Source: Verpa conica | Lineage: Eukaryota; Ascomycota; Pezizomycetes; Pezizales; Morchellaceae | Reading direction: 5' to 3' | DNA length: 64,000 nt | Assembly (NCBI GenBank): GCA_033030425.1 | Contig: JAUFSD010000001.1 | Span: forward strand, 1,798,001 to 1,862,000 | In this document: piece after piece, positions 11,280-22,620 of the stretch | Layout of the letters: every line of letters begins with the position of its first letter | Numbering within the stretch: position 1 is the first letter of the stretch | Made by a program: the position numbers and the translations under genes | The notes under the pieces: model-generated | Told to the model about the DNA's origin: nothing | The model's database searches: none | What the model saw: the letters and a program-made list of their open reading frames with translations, nothing else

Positions 11280-12175
11280 TGATTGGGACTCCATACCTAA
11301 ATGAATGAATTAATCATAAATACGACTCCATACCTGACTTATATATGGAAGACCAAGTTTGTTTTTATAGGCCTCTTAGGGAAAGAAGAAGGGAGGGGGG
11401 GAAACATATCCCTTTGCCTAATGAGATATGTAGGCCCAGATCTAATGAGTATACCTCTAGTTCCATGGGATACCTTGACTGCTAGAATCTGCGCATCTCA
11501 CCACGCGCCCCCATGCCTCCATATCAAAAAAGAAATAGTAATTAAGCGCGTTATTTTTCTTAGAATACTACTACATACCTAGGATCAAGTCAACTGGATT
11601 AAGCCTTATGTAGTCTTCAACTAAGTAGAGCCACGTCCCATAACTACATGTATATAATCAACTACCCTCTTACAGGGATTATTATTTAGAGCTTTGAAAT
11701 TATTCATCAACCTTTGCTACTGATTATTATATGCCCGAGTTTTGTCAGTATAGGTCGGGTTACACATAGTGATTGTAGTCTAAGCATCTAGACCGAGAAT
11801 TTATGTGAGCAGATATAACGGAAGAGTTGAAGGACGGAACTGAAGAACCGATCAAACTTTGACAGTGATGATAATTGCTTGGGGCAGTTTGTAAAAGTCG
11901 GAATACCCGAGAAAAGGTATCTTCTAGTTTAAGTATCACCCCCCCTATACCGAGACAGGGCCATTTCAGATGCAGGGGCTCTATTGGCCAAGACATATCC
12001 ATTCAAAAACATCTCTTCGACCACTAGGTAACAGGGATACCCACAAACTTTCTTAATGATAGAGCGAATGTTACTTTAAGCCAGTGTAACCCCCACTAGG
12101 GATCTACTCCTTTTCTGCCAAGAAAGCTTAGCAGGCTGAAAGCGGAGCCGCCCCGGAGCAGTTCTTTCATATCAA

Positions 12176-12183
12176 GAAATTTC
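12176..12183. promoter_or_regulatory. candidate heat-shock element core
   Basis: GAA-AT-TTC fits the inverted nGAAnnTTCn pair bound by Hsf1, and a third GAA follows at imperfect spacing (12188). It is upstream of the HSP90 gene, a well-known Hsf1 target. Such short sites occur often by chance, so the assignment is tentative. Confidence 0.3.
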
Positions 12184-12793
12184 TGGCGAAAGCGGGCACT
12201 TCAACTAGCTACAGTTAGACAGAAGCTTTTGCCTACGCAAGTACAGTTGACTCAATAATTATTTGGCCGAGCTGAACGACTAGGATCCTTGTTGTGGTTG
12301 TTGGAAGCAGACAGAATGTCGTGGAGAAAGTCTCTAAAATGGCAGGGATATTTCCCCCGATAAGATAAGATCGCGGGGCTGAGCCATTGCGCACGAACGC
12401 GGTCGAATGCAGTCGAATTGCCCCGTGAACAAGGGAAATTTTGGCAGCCTTGAACGTGCATGTAGGTCTGTGGGTCCATTGCTTTTACCATTGCGGCTCG
12501 AGGATGCTGCTCGAGGTTCTCTCGGTTTCTCTTTCAGTTGCTCCCGCGGGGCACGTACATGGTGGGGCAGTCCCTGCGGCTTTGTTAGGTGGAAGCAACT
12601 AGAATCTACTCTACGAATTTCGATCTTGGCACGAAGGACTCTCCTCTAAATTCTCCTTCCTCCCCGACTTCTCCTCCTTCCCCCTCTCCCACTCAACAGT
12701 GACATCTTCTCTCAAGCTTTCCTGAATTTCTTCTCCCACATCTCTATATTCATCTCTGTTGCGTGCTTCCTAGAGGTTCATAGAGTCGAGAAA

Positions 12794-12959
12794 GTGAGTT
12801 ATCTCTGCCCCGCACTTTTCTTTTTGCAGTTTTGTTATTTGCCCTACCATAGGGGATGCAGCTCTTAAGATTAAATAATGAGCAAGACAATTTCGGTGAC
12901 CGGGTCACTGTCTATTCTTTCTCTTAGACCTTTATACTGACCAATTTCCGCTGATACAG
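12794..12959 (+). other. probable 5' UTR intron of HSP90
   Basis: A consensus donor GTGAGT at 12794 is followed by a branch-like TACTGAC near 12935 and acceptor ATACAG ending at 12959. This is 20 bases before the HSP90 ATG. No alternative upstream coding exon is visible, so this would be a leader intron. Transcript evidence would decide it. Confidence 0.5.
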
Positions 12960-12979
12960 ACAGCAAAAAATCATCAAAA

Positions 12980-15435
12980 ATGGCTGAGACATTCGAGTTC
13001 CAAGCTGAAATCTCTCAGTTGCTCTCCCTCATCATCAACACTGTATACTCTAATAAGGGTAAGAGGGACCTTTTTGATAAATATAAATTGTTTGCCGTCT
13101 TATTCTAACCTCGCTGCTAGAAATCTTCCTCCGAGAGTTGATCTCTAATGCCTCCGATGCTTTGGATAAGATCCGTTACATTTCCCTCTCAGATCCTTCC
13201 GCACTTGAACATGAAAAGGACTTGCGGATAGATATCATCCCTGACAAGGAGGCCAAGACCCTCACAATGTACGTTTATCCTACCGCAATAGCCTTTTCTA
13301 GACACAGCACTTGCTAACATACGCACCCGTTCACTAGCCGTGATACTGGTATTGGTTTTACCAAGTCAGACCTTGTCAACAACCTTGGTACTATCGCTAG
13401 ATCTGGTACCAAGCAGTTTATGGAGGCTCTCTCTGCTGGTGCCGATATCTCTATGATTGGTCAATTCGGTGTTGGTTTCTACTCTGCCTATCTTGTTGCC
13501 GATAAGGTTGAGGTCATCACCAAGTCAAATGATGATGGTATGTTTATAGCCTATTCTTGTTTACTCCCGTAAAACTAACTCGATTGTCAGAACAATACAT
13601 CTGGGAGTCTGCTGCCGGTGGATCTTTCACTATTAAAAATGAGAACGATGGCCCACGTATTGGCCGTGGTACCACAATTATCCTACACATCAAGGATGGG
13701 CTACAAGAATACTTGGAGGAGGCTAAGATCAAGGAGATTGTTAAGAAACACTCCGAGTTCATCTCTTACCCCATTTACCTCCACGTCACCAAGGAAGTTG
13801 AGAGAGAAGTTCCTGATGAAGACGAGGAGGAGTCTAAGGTTGAAGAAGGTGACGATAAGAAGCCCAAGATTGAAGAGGTTAGCACCTCCTATACACATTG
13901 CATTTACCAGCTTTATTAACATTTCTATAGGTCGATGAGGATGATGAGAAGAAGGAGAAGAAAACTAAGAAGGTGAAAGAGCTCAAGGAGGAGGAAGAGG
14001 AGCTTAACAAGACCAAGCCTATTTGGACTCGGAACCCCTCTGACATCAACAGCGAAGAGTACGCTGCCTTCTACAAGTCCCTTTCTAATGATTGGGAAGA
14101 CCATCTCGCTGTTAAGCACTTCTCTGTTGAGGGTCAACTCGAATTCCGTGCTATTCTCTTCGTCCCGAAACGTGCTCCCTTCGATCTCTTTGAGACTAAA
14201 AGGACAAAGAACAATATCAAACTCTACGTCCGCCGCGTCTTCATCACTGATGACTGCACTGATTTGATCCCCGAATGGCTTGGATTCGTCAAGGGTGTTG
14301 TTGATTCCGAAGATCTTCCACTCAACTTGTCTCGTGAGACTCTTCAACAAAACAAGATCATGAAGGTTATCAAGAAGAACATTGTCAAGAAGACCCTTGA
14401 GATGTTCAACGAGATCGCCGAAGACCGTGAGCAGTTTGACAAGTTCTATACTGCTTTCAGCAAGAACATCAAGCTTGGTATCCACGAAGATTCACAGAAT
14501 CGTCCCCAGCTTGCGAAGCTCCTTCGCTTCAACTCAACAAAGTCCGGCGATGAAATTACTTCATTGGCTGACTATGTCACTCGCATGCCTGAACACCAGA
14601 AGCAGATGTACTACATCACTGGTGAATCCCTTAAGGCCGTTACCAACTCACCTTTCTTGGACGCTCTTAAGGCCAAGGACTTCGAGGTTCTTTTCTTGGT
14701 CGACCCCATTGACGAGTATGCCATGACTCAGCTCAAGGAGTTCGATGGAAAGAAGTTGGTTGACATCACCAAGGACTTCGAGCTTGAGGAGACCGAAGAG
14801 GAGAAGAAGCAGCGTGAGGAGGAAATCAAGGCCTTTGAGGGTTTGGCCAAGACTCTTAAGGAGGTTCTCGGTGAGAAGGTTGAGAAGGTCGTTGTCTCTC
14901 ATAAGTTGGTCGATGCGCCTGCCGCGATCCGTACTGGCCAGTTTGGTTGGTCAGCCAACATGGAGCGTATCATGAAGTCGCAGGCTCTGCGTGGTAAGTT
15001 TAAAGTCCTCAATTTTTTCCTTAAATATCATCTAACATCGTTTCTACTTAGATACTTCTATGAGTTCCTACATGGCTTCTAAGAAGACCTTTGAGATCTC
15101 CCCCAAGTCATCAATTGTCAAGGCCCTGAAAGAGAAGGCCGAGGAGGAGGGTGCCTCTAAGGCTGTCGCGAGCATTGCTACTCTCTTGTTTGAGACTGCA
15201 CTCCTGACATCTGGGTTTACTCTTGATGGTAAGTAGCTCAAGGTACACTCTATATCTACGATAAATACTAATAGTTTCCATAGAACCTAATGCATTCGCT
15301 CAACGTGTCAACCGTCTCATTGCCCTTGGTCTACAGATCGAGGAGAAGGATGAGGAGGAGGTTCCAGAAGCATCCACTGCGCCAGCCGCCGAGGCTTCCA
15401 CAACCGTTGAGAGCTCGATGGAGGAGGTCGACTAA
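12980..15435 (+). CDS. HSP90: cytosolic HSP90 chaperone, 7 exons
   Basis: This is an ATP-dependent cytosolic chaperone that matures kinases, hormone-receptor-type factors and other clients with co-chaperones. Exons are 12980-13058, 13121-13268, 13338-13537, 13591-13877, 13931-14993, 15052-15228 and 15284-15435, giving 701 residues, the usual size. The N-terminal GHKL ATPase shows [28 protein letters not shown] and [14 protein letters not shown] charged linker of Glu, Asp and Lys runs roughly from residue 218 to 265. The middle domain contains [15 protein letters not shown] and the catalytic-loop [13 protein letters not shown]. The dimerisation domain contains [11 protein letters not shown], and the protein ends in MEEVD, the TPR co-chaperone-binding tail that marks the cytosolic form. 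It converges on the MYND gene, with 386 bases between the stop codons. Confidence 0.97.
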
Positions 15436-15821
15436 GCGTTCTCATGTTTCTGTTTTCTTTTTTCTCTAAAAAGCTTCCCTATTCTCTTCTTGTGGTTTGT
15501 AATTTTTTCTTTCTTTTTTTTTTCTTTCAGTCCAGTGGGCGGCGAAAGAGTTGGGTCGGTGTGATGGATTTACGGTAACGGATCATTTTCTTTTTTACCA
15601 TACTCCGGCTCCTGCTTTAGAACATGTATCCTAGAAAGGGTGTTCGTAGGCTAGGAAAGCTCAAACTTGTATGATCAATGTTAAAGGGGTTAAAGAACAG
15701 GTATTCCAAGTTCTACATAAGAATATCGTGCATTTCTAGTTCGCTCGTATATATTATTTGGTACTACCAGCCCTTAGCCCATTACTGATGAATGATACCG
15801 GACTATAGCTATACATATACT
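15436..15821. other. convergent 3' region of HSP90 and MYND gene
   Basis: Two genes end toward each other here. T-rich runs (15450-15530) lie just after the HSP90 stop, as expected for a 3' untranslated region. Nothing else is visible. Confidence 0.5.
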
Positions 15822-16659
15822 TCAGTATACCAACCTTTCACCATATACTTGCCTAATGATATTACAGGATTTAGAGTGGTCCTCCCAGTAAACTGTATTT
15901 ACACCCGTTAGTCAGCAGTACCTTCACATTTATGCACGCGAAAAGCTAGACTTTCAAAGGATATAAGACTCACGAGTCTGACAGTTCTTGGAGCAGAAAA
16001 AACACTGAAAGCAACCGCTGCATCTCAACAACCTCTTGTATCTTCTTTTCCCGGTTTTCTTTTCTGGTTCTTCGAGTTGTTCCCAGTCACCACAGCCACA
16101 ACAGGGCCTAGAGCACTGGTCTCCACTGAGTAGTAGACAGACCTCTAGCGCAGGCGGATCAATCAATCTCCAACCAGTACATTTGAGAATCCCTTGCTGT
16201 ACGAGCTGAAAGAGGAGATCCCTACGGTAAGCAACTGAAAGGGAGAACCAAAAGGTGATTTTACCAAGCTCATACGAAGGTGTAGGTTCCTCTAAGGTTT
16301 CGTGTGACGGCCGTGGGGTGTTAAAAATCGGTTATTAAAAGAAGCTGAAGCCAGTCTTTAGGACGAGGAAGAGGAGAGGAGTACTAACTAGTATACGCAG
16401 TGAGGGAGATAAAAATTGTCTCACGGCCAGGATCAAACGGGTCTTTTCGAGCGGCGTTGATTAGGTGGACTCGAGGGTTTTGGATACGCTTCGTCTTTGA
16501 ATCTGGTGAGATTCCGAGAGCGACGGGGACGGGGTTGACGGTTGGGTTTGAGACACTCGGTACAGTACCTACCGGGGGAAAGTCGGGGTGGGTGATGCCA
16601 AACCAGCGGATATATGGGGTGGCTCGTTGGGGCTTAGGAGGGGGAAGACAGCATGTCAT
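15822..16659 (-). CDS. MYND-type zinc-finger protein, 4 exons
   Basis: MYND fingers bind two zinc ions and mediate protein contacts. Inferred minus-strand exons are 16389-16659, 16265-16291 (27 bases), 15974-16234 and 15822-15892, giving 209 residues. The finger lies at about residues 144-196: C144-x2-C147, then C171-x2-C174-x5-C180-x3-C184, then H192-x3-C196. The Cys-rich half is encoded by exon 3, and the closing CQTLYWEDHSKSC is formed only by splicing to exon 4, which supports the model. The segment between the second and third Cys is 23 residues, longer than the usual 7-11. Residues 1-100 are Pro-rich and of unknown fold. The chosen ATG is the first in frame; an upstream GTG (16716) extends the frame but is not a normal fungal start. 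The partner is unknown. Confidence 0.75.
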
Positions 16660-16711
16660 TTTTTTTGCAGAGGGGGAGGTTGGTGAGGTTGTGGTGGGGG
16701 ACGCATGAGGG

Positions 16712-16720
16712 ATCACTCGG
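16712..16720 (+). repeat. dispersed motif ATCACTCGG
   Basis: This is the nine-base core of the motif at 10611, 24090 and 46564, about 55 bases upstream of the MYND gene start codon. It lacks the preceding GT of the longer copies. Confidence 0.35.
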
Positions 16721-18167
16721 TGATTGTATTGTTGGCTTTTATCCCTCCCTCTTTCTTTCTCTATATGCTACTTCCTATTTGGAACTAGGGTATATGTATC
16801 TTCTTGTGCCTTTAGGGCTGCAACTTGATTTGTATGGTTTACTCGGGATCCTCACGGCTCGTATCGAGGGATCATTATCTAGTGTTTCAGTCGGTGATTG
16901 ACTCAATCTTTTTCTTGTTTTTGTTTGATAGTCCCTGCATGCGGTTGGGTCACATACGGCGTAGATTATTGCCTATAGTGATACTTTTTATAATAGGTTT
17001 GATTCTGGCTATAATGTAAAGTTCATGGTATGTACACATGCCCCTCCTCCCCCCTCCGAGTTGCATGGCACCGAATGATAGTGTATGATGCTATCGTAAA
17101 TTAAAACACACTGGGCATTATCATTATATATCGTATTACGTGTCCTGTACCACTCTTGCGTATGGGGCTTAAATTAAAATTTCCAATTTCCCGAAGTAAC
17201 GAAAGAAGTTATTTCCCCTAGAGACACATTCTCTACTACTTTCTCTACGTTCACAGTTACCCTGCGCTAGATAGACCTCGGAACTGCAGGGGTCAACGAT
17301 CTCCTGCATGCAAGATTTGTCGCGTGTGGAACCCTAGCGGGAGAAAGCGAGAAAAGAAATAAAAAAAAAGTCTAGCTCGTGAAGAGAGATTGTTTGACCT
17401 ATGACAGGAGGCTGGGTAGTGCAGCCGAGAAGAGTATGCAGATGCGCCTGGTAGTGGAGTATCCAGTAAAGCAGAGGGGAAAGTTATTCTCCATTGTGGT
17501 CAGCTGTCACGATATCAGGACGTCAGGCGTCCCTTAGATCGAGAGAAATGACGGTGGTGGGGGATAACAAAATAAGAAATTTAAAAATAATGAAATAAAA
17601 AAATAAAAACAATGGCGAATTGCCGGGAGAGAATGTGACATTCCAAAGACAGCAGCGATAGGGGAGGAGAGAGGGGGAGGGGAGAGGTGGAACGGGCTGG
17701 CTGGGAGAAAAGAGAGAGGGGAAGACCACCGATTCGATGTTTGAGTGACAAGTGACAAGTGACAAGCTTGACTCGAAGGTTTATTACATGTATTCTCTCC
17801 AGCGGTGTGTTTTTTTTCTTGCGACAATGGATAGACAGCAGATAGGCATTTACCGGTTTATCCAGGAGTAGTCGGTAGAGTATACATAGTATGTATAGGC
17901 ACAGACAGGGGTTTCAGCCGCGCACTGGCCAGTGAGGACGACTCATACTCATAGCGGGGAGGGAAGGCAAGGGAATGTACTGTTACCCATGGAAGGCTGC
18001 AAACGCCCCCCCCGTTTACTTTACAACAGAGCATAATCAATCCCGCTGCTTCTTGTCGTCCCCTCTGGCCAACCACCGCCAGTTCCCACCCGTCTGTCTG
18101 TCTGTCCACCTTTCAGCTGCTGCTTCATCCCTTGCCTATCTTCTGCTGCTTGCTTGCCAACTGCCTA

Positions 18168-18255
18168 CCCACTACCACTGCCCACTCACTGCCCACTGCC
18201 ACTGCCACTTCCCACTACCCACTGCCCACTGCCCACTGCCCACTACCCACTGCTG
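18168..18255. repeat. CCCACTG tandem repeat
   Basis: Irregular tandem copies of CCCACTG, CCACTG and CCCACTAC lie about 600 bases before the CDK start. The copies differ slightly. The long open frames read through here (for example 17975-18370) are products of the repeat and of C-rich composition. Confidence 0.8.
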
Positions 18256-18844
18256 CCCTCATACTCCCCCCCTACGACTTGTTGCTTCTTTCCTGCAACT
18301 GCCGCGCTTGCTAGCTGTCCTAACCGCCGCCCTAAAACTCTTCCCACTGTTGCAACCCAACTTAAAATAGCCCCCGCTGGCGTCACATTCTCCCCGCAAC
18401 CCGACGTCCTCCCAGACTAGGACTACCTCACTTCAACACCAACCACCGCCCCCGTATTCACCATCCCATAAAGATCAAATCAAAAACCTCCAGGAGAAAC
18501 AGAATCACAACCGCCACCTAAGGGATCACTCGCAACAAAACCCTCCCCTGTTCCCCATTTCCCAACACTTTGGCCATTCGCCTCTTTGCACTGTTACTTC
18601 CCTTCTCTGGGACTCGAAATTCACTACCGCTGGGCGCCAAACATTTGCCCTAAAGTCTATCGGTCCCTACTCTCCAAATCTCAAAGAGGAGCTAGACGAG
18701 CAAGAACGGAACCGGAAGCCAACAGGCCCGGACGACGGTGAGGAAACCAGAGCTCGGAAGAGTAGAAAGATCACTCCTCCTACAGAAAGAGCACAGGAAA
18801 TTCTTGCAGTAAAAAGCTCTAGTTCAACCCCTACAACCAAACCT

Positions 18845-19968
18845 ATGGATCAATCCGGGAAGCGCCACCCTAGTTCGTTCCAGCAGCTCGAGAAGCTAGG
18901 AGAGGGTACATATGCTACGGTAAAAAGCTACCACTTCTCTACTTTGACTTGAGAGGAATTGATGGCCCGCGAACCCTACTGATACCTTGTCACGTGAAAT
19001 AGGTTTTCAAGGGTAGGAATCGTCAGACCGGTGAGCTTGTTGCACTCAAGGAAATCCACCTTGACAGCGAGGAGGGAACCCCCTCGACTGCGATCCGTGA
19101 GATTAGCTTGATGAAAGAGCTGAAGCATGAGAATATTGTTTCCCTACATGATGTGATCCACACCGAGTCCAAGCTCATGCTTGTGTTTGAGTTCATGGAT
19201 CGCGATTTGAAAAAGTATATGGACCACCGAGGCGATCGCGGCGCGCTGGATTACGTCACCATAAAATCGTTCATGCACCAGCTTCTGCAGGGCATCGCCT
19301 TTTGCCACGAGAATCGCGTTCTGCACCGTGATCTGAAACCACAAAATCTTCTTATCAACAACAAAGGAATGCTTAAGCTTGCCGATTTTGGCCTTGCTCG
19401 TGCCTTTGGTATCCCCGTCAACACGTTCTCCAATGAAGTCGTGACGCTGTGGTATCGCGCGCCAGACGTACTTCTTGGTTCCCGGACCTACAACACGAGC
19501 ATTGATATATGGTCTGCTGGCTGTATCATGGCCGAGATGTATACTGGACGCCCACTCTTCCCTGGAACAACCAACGAGGACCAACTGCAGAAGATTTTCA
19601 GACTCATGGGTACCCCTTCGGAGCGTTCATGGCCCGGAATCTCACAGTACCCCGAGTATAGAAGCAATTTCCATGTCTATGCTACTCAGGATCTACGGAT
19701 GATTCTACCTCAAGTCGACCCTATGGGCCTTGATCTGCTGAGCCGAATGCTGCAGCTTAGACCTGAGATGCGTGTCAGTGCCAAAGACGCACTAAGGCAT
19801 CCATGGTTCAATGATTTGAAGCAGCTTCGGGCAGGCCTAGCACAGCAACAAGGACAACAACAAGCCAGTGCTGAGAGGGCTAGAATGGATGCAGCCGTTA
19901 GGGCACAACAACATCAGGGCCAGATGGGGGCACCGATGGGTGGGCATGTAGGCGGGCAAGTTTATTGA
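18845..19968 (+). CDS. Pho85-type cyclin-dependent kinase, 2 exons
   Basis: This is a Ser/Thr kinase that, with Pho80-like and other cyclins, controls phosphate response and nutrient, glycogen and cell-cycle signalling; filamentous-fungal counterparts include PhoA. Exons are 18845-18919 and 19003-19968, giving 346 residues. The kinase motifs are [12 protein letters not shown] (Gly loop, split by the intron), VALKEI (ATP-anchoring Lys), the PSTAIRE cyclin-binding helix, [10 protein letters not shown] (catalytic loop), DFGLARA, and [14 protein letters not shown], typical of Pho85. The activation segment carries [12 protein letters not shown]. After about residue 290 there is a Gln-rich tail ending GGHVGGQVY, longer than in yeast Pho85. 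The start is the first ATG in frame before the Gly loop; the upstream leader is open but has no obvious alternative start. Confidence 0.93.
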
Positions 19969-21240
19969 ATATCCAAAAGTAGGGAACGAAACGGCTTTAT
20001 GAGTGATGATGACATATGGTTAGGGAATAATAGAAAAGTGTAGGGAGGTTTAGGGTTGGCGTGCTGTGGTTGGAGTCTTTTTTTTTTTTTTTTTTTTTTT
20101 TGCGGCACGAGTTTGTGATGACTGGCAAGTTTCTTCATTTTCTCTTACCACTGTCGTCTATGCACTCGTGAATTGCAGATCCATCAGTAATCCCCTGACC
20201 GATCCTACAAAAAAAATTTCAAAAGGAAAAAGGAAAAACCGAAAAATGGGGAGTAAGCGACTGAGCCTGGGCCCCCCAGGTTTCTTTGCCTGTAGGATTG
20301 AGGAAGGGAGAAATGAGGAGTGAGGGCTCCTCTGTGTAAAGATTCATTTCTCTTGTTTCATTTTTTTTCTATTATCCTATACGCACCAGAGGGTTCAACA
20401 ATTTCTTTTCTGTTCTGTTTTTCAGGTAGCTTTTTGCAACTTATGTCGGTGAATAACGAAATGAAGTAGCTATCTTCTTCCTGAGTGGTATTCTAGTATT
20501 TCCCCAAGAGACCAGTAGGTGCGCACGATAGTAGTGAGATTGCACTTTGGGGTATGCACTTTCAGGTTGGGAGTGTGCGAGTGATTATACATGACGCGTT
20601 GTAGGGGCACAAGTTGATGCTGCCTATCCCTTCACAACGCGGCCAAAGAGATGAGAGGAGGGATGAGCAAAAGAAGAGGCTCAAAGAGATGCGTCAGATT
20701 AGAGAAATCATGCAGTAAGCGAAAGCCTCGATGGGCGGGGTAATATATTCCCAAGGCTGAGACACGGGGTCAAACAGTGAGATACTGTCACTGGAAACAG
20801 TAAGCCCCAGACCCTTGAATATCAATATCTACACTTTGCAATACAAGGCTGCAGAGAAATATAACATCCTCACCCCGTCTCCATCTCATCCTGACTTAAG
20901 GCTAACCAGACAGGGCAGCTTGTATTAGTGGAGGATAACCCCCCAAACAGGGTCCTTTCAACAAACCCACAAGAACAATCTAAACCACATTATATCTTCA
21001 CCAGACCCCCCCCTCAGCCTTATTCCCATATACACAAAGGGATAGGGGGAGTTATATATATTCTCTTGTGTCACGAGTGATAGCACGTGTATTTGTGCAA
21101 CGTGTAACACCGTTGACACCATACCCATCCTCCCCTCCCCTCCGTAGATCCTGTTATCCATGCTATCTCATGTTTGAGCCTCTTCATTTCCCGTAACCCA
21201 CCCCCCCCCCAAAGGCGCAATCAACACAACCAACCAAGCA
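19969..21240. other. intergenic region with 24-T tract
   Basis: The CDK 3' region contains a homopolymer of 24 T at 20078-20101. The rest up to the next gene shows no supportable coding sequence. C-rich and CT-rich runs at 20995-21220 precede the next start codon. Confidence 0.5.
20078..20101. repeat. poly(T) tract, 24 bases
   Basis: A homopolymer about 110 bases after the CDK stop codon. Its length is prone to sequencing error. Confidence 0.85.
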
Positions 21241-22305
21241 ATGTCGCGCACAAACACCAAAACCCCCACTGTCGCCGCGGCTGCCGCCACCACAGCAACA
21301 ACAGAAGACGATAATGAGCAATCGCGGCGCTACAAGGCATTGTTAAAATCCCACAAACAGCTCGAAGCACGGGTACGCGAGGAGCAGCGCGCGACAGAGT
21401 GGTGGAAGGAGCGCGTTGGCGCACTAGATAAGCGATGTCGCGACGTCAATACAGAGCTCCGGACAGCGCTCGATGAGAAGCGGGCGCTCATGAGGACCGT
21501 GAGCTTCTTGAAGGTCGAGGTGGGGCATTTGTGGAGGTGTCGGTTGGTGGATGCGAATAAGACGAGGGATACAAGTGCCGATCTGGACGCGTTTCTACAA
21601 GCTGCGGAAAAGGAGATGGGGGTTGCGAAGGCTAGTTGGGCTTTGGAGAAGTGGAGAGGAGGAGGGTATCAGGATGGTATGAAGGTTGATTCAGAGACAC
21701 AGACGACAGGTGGGGAGGGGGAAGGGGAGGGGGAAAAGGATCTGGCAATAAAAGCACTTATACAGACATTGTGGAACGCGCAGTCTGAGTCGGCGATTAT
21801 CTCTGCAAAAGCTGCAACGTGCGAGTGTGACTCGGCGAGGGCTCTAAGAACATTGTTTCCGCGGAGTAATGGTCGCGCGAAGGCGATTGAGGAGGCAGAT
21901 CCATTGACTGCGATGCTTATACGTCGGAAAACGAGGAGAAGGAGCCGTAGCAGGAGCGGGTCGTTGGAAATGAGGGGAAGTGCGCCGATCGCGTTTGACC
22001 AGATGTCTCTTGCTTCGTCAACAAGAACGCCTTCAAATGCAACTCATTCGCCCACGACTGCTAGGAGCATGTCGAGACAGTCTGGGGCGTCACCGGTTAC
22101 GGCCTTGATTGAGGTCCCAGCACATCCACACCCTGAGATATTCTCAAAAGCAAGGAAAGAACACAAACAAGCGTTGAAAATGAGACTCAAGGCGACGAGA
22201 GAAAGAGTAGACGGGATACGACGAGAGAACGGGGTTCTAGAAGGGCTTCTCGAGGATGGAGGAGGAGGGGCCAGGGAGGACAGAATGGAGGTGATGAGGG
22301 GCTAG
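21241..22305 (+). CDS. hypothetical coiled-coil, Arg/Ser-rich protein
   Basis: I do not recognise this protein. It is a single exon of 354 residues with an ATG preceded by a C/A-rich leader. An Ala/Thr-rich N-terminus is followed by a strongly helical, charged segment (about residues 25-115: SRRYKALLKSHKQLEARVRE and onward) likely to form a coiled coil. An acidic Gly/Glu stretch (about 155-165) and an RRKTRRRSRSRSGS basic patch (about 230-243) follow, then a Ser/Thr-rich segment and a second short helical charged region near the C-terminus. Codon use is GC-rich like its neighbours, and the frame is long, so it is probably real. A structural, scaffold or RNA-associated role is conceivable, but nothing specific shows it. 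Confidence 0.6.
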   Translation: MSRTNTKTPTVAAAAATTATTEDDNEQSRRYKALLKSHKQLEARVREEQRATEWWKERVGALDKRCRDVNTELRTALDEKRALMRTVSFLKVEVGHLWRCRLVDANKTRDTSADLDAFLQAAEKEMGVAKASWALEKWRGGGYQDGMKVDSETQTTGGEGEGEGEKDLAIKALIQTLWNAQSESAIISAKAATCECDSARALRTLFPRSNGRAKAIEEADPLTAMLIRRKTRRRSRSRSGSLEMRGSAPIAFDQMSLASSTRTPSNATHSPTTARSMSRQSGASPVTALIEVPAHPHPEIFSKARKEHKQALKMRLKATRERVDGIRRENGVLEGLLEDGGGGAREDRMEVMRG

Positions 22306-22620
22306 GACGGGAGTTTTGGGCCCCGGGGAAGAGGAGGAGGGAATATGGGATTTTCACGGGCTTTTCTATATTATGGACATCAGTCGCAAACTGGTGGAAA
22401 TGATTGATATTGGAAGTAAATTCCTGCTCGGTTGCGCAGTAATCTCCAGTCCAAATACAGCGGGCCAATCAATCCCTCAATGAATTGACCTCCCCTCAAC
22501 AACGCCGAGTCATGCGGCGAAAAGATTACATATCTTAGCCGGCTATGACGCAGGCGCTCCAATCTAACAGAATGCAACAACTCACGACTCTACTTCTCTA
22601 CTCTTCCTACAAACCCTCTG
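22306..22620. other. short intergenic gap
   Basis: This is the 3' flank of the coiled-coil gene and the leader of the sirtuin gene. I see no other feature. Confidence 0.5.

Larger units (their letters stand above)
11280..12979. other. HSP90 upstream region
   Basis: I see no gene. A plain nGAAnnTTCn heat-shock half-site pair (GAAATTTC) lies at 12176-12183, about 800 bases before the ATG. The last 320 bases are pyrimidine-rich (12650-12730), as in many strongly expressed fungal promoters, and the leader probably carries an intron (see 12794-12959). Confidence 0.45.
16660..18844. other. gene-free region upstream of the CDK gene
   Basis: I see no gene. The left end is the upstream region of the minus-strand MYND gene and includes the dispersed motif copy at 16712-16720. 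The right end is C-rich, with a CCCACTG-type tandem repeat at about 18168-18255. A long open, unmarked stretch before the CDK ATG (18660-18844) could be 5' leader. Confidence 0.45.

Noticed and set aside
16389..16716. Longer MYND gene start at a GTG (16716)
   Set aside because: GTG is not a normal start in fungi and no ATG occurs in frame upstream before a stop; the ATG at 16659 is preferred.
17975..18420. Three overlapping plus-strand open frames of 60-130 codons
   Set aside because: They are translations of the CCCACTG tandem repeat and adjoining C-rich sequence in different frames.
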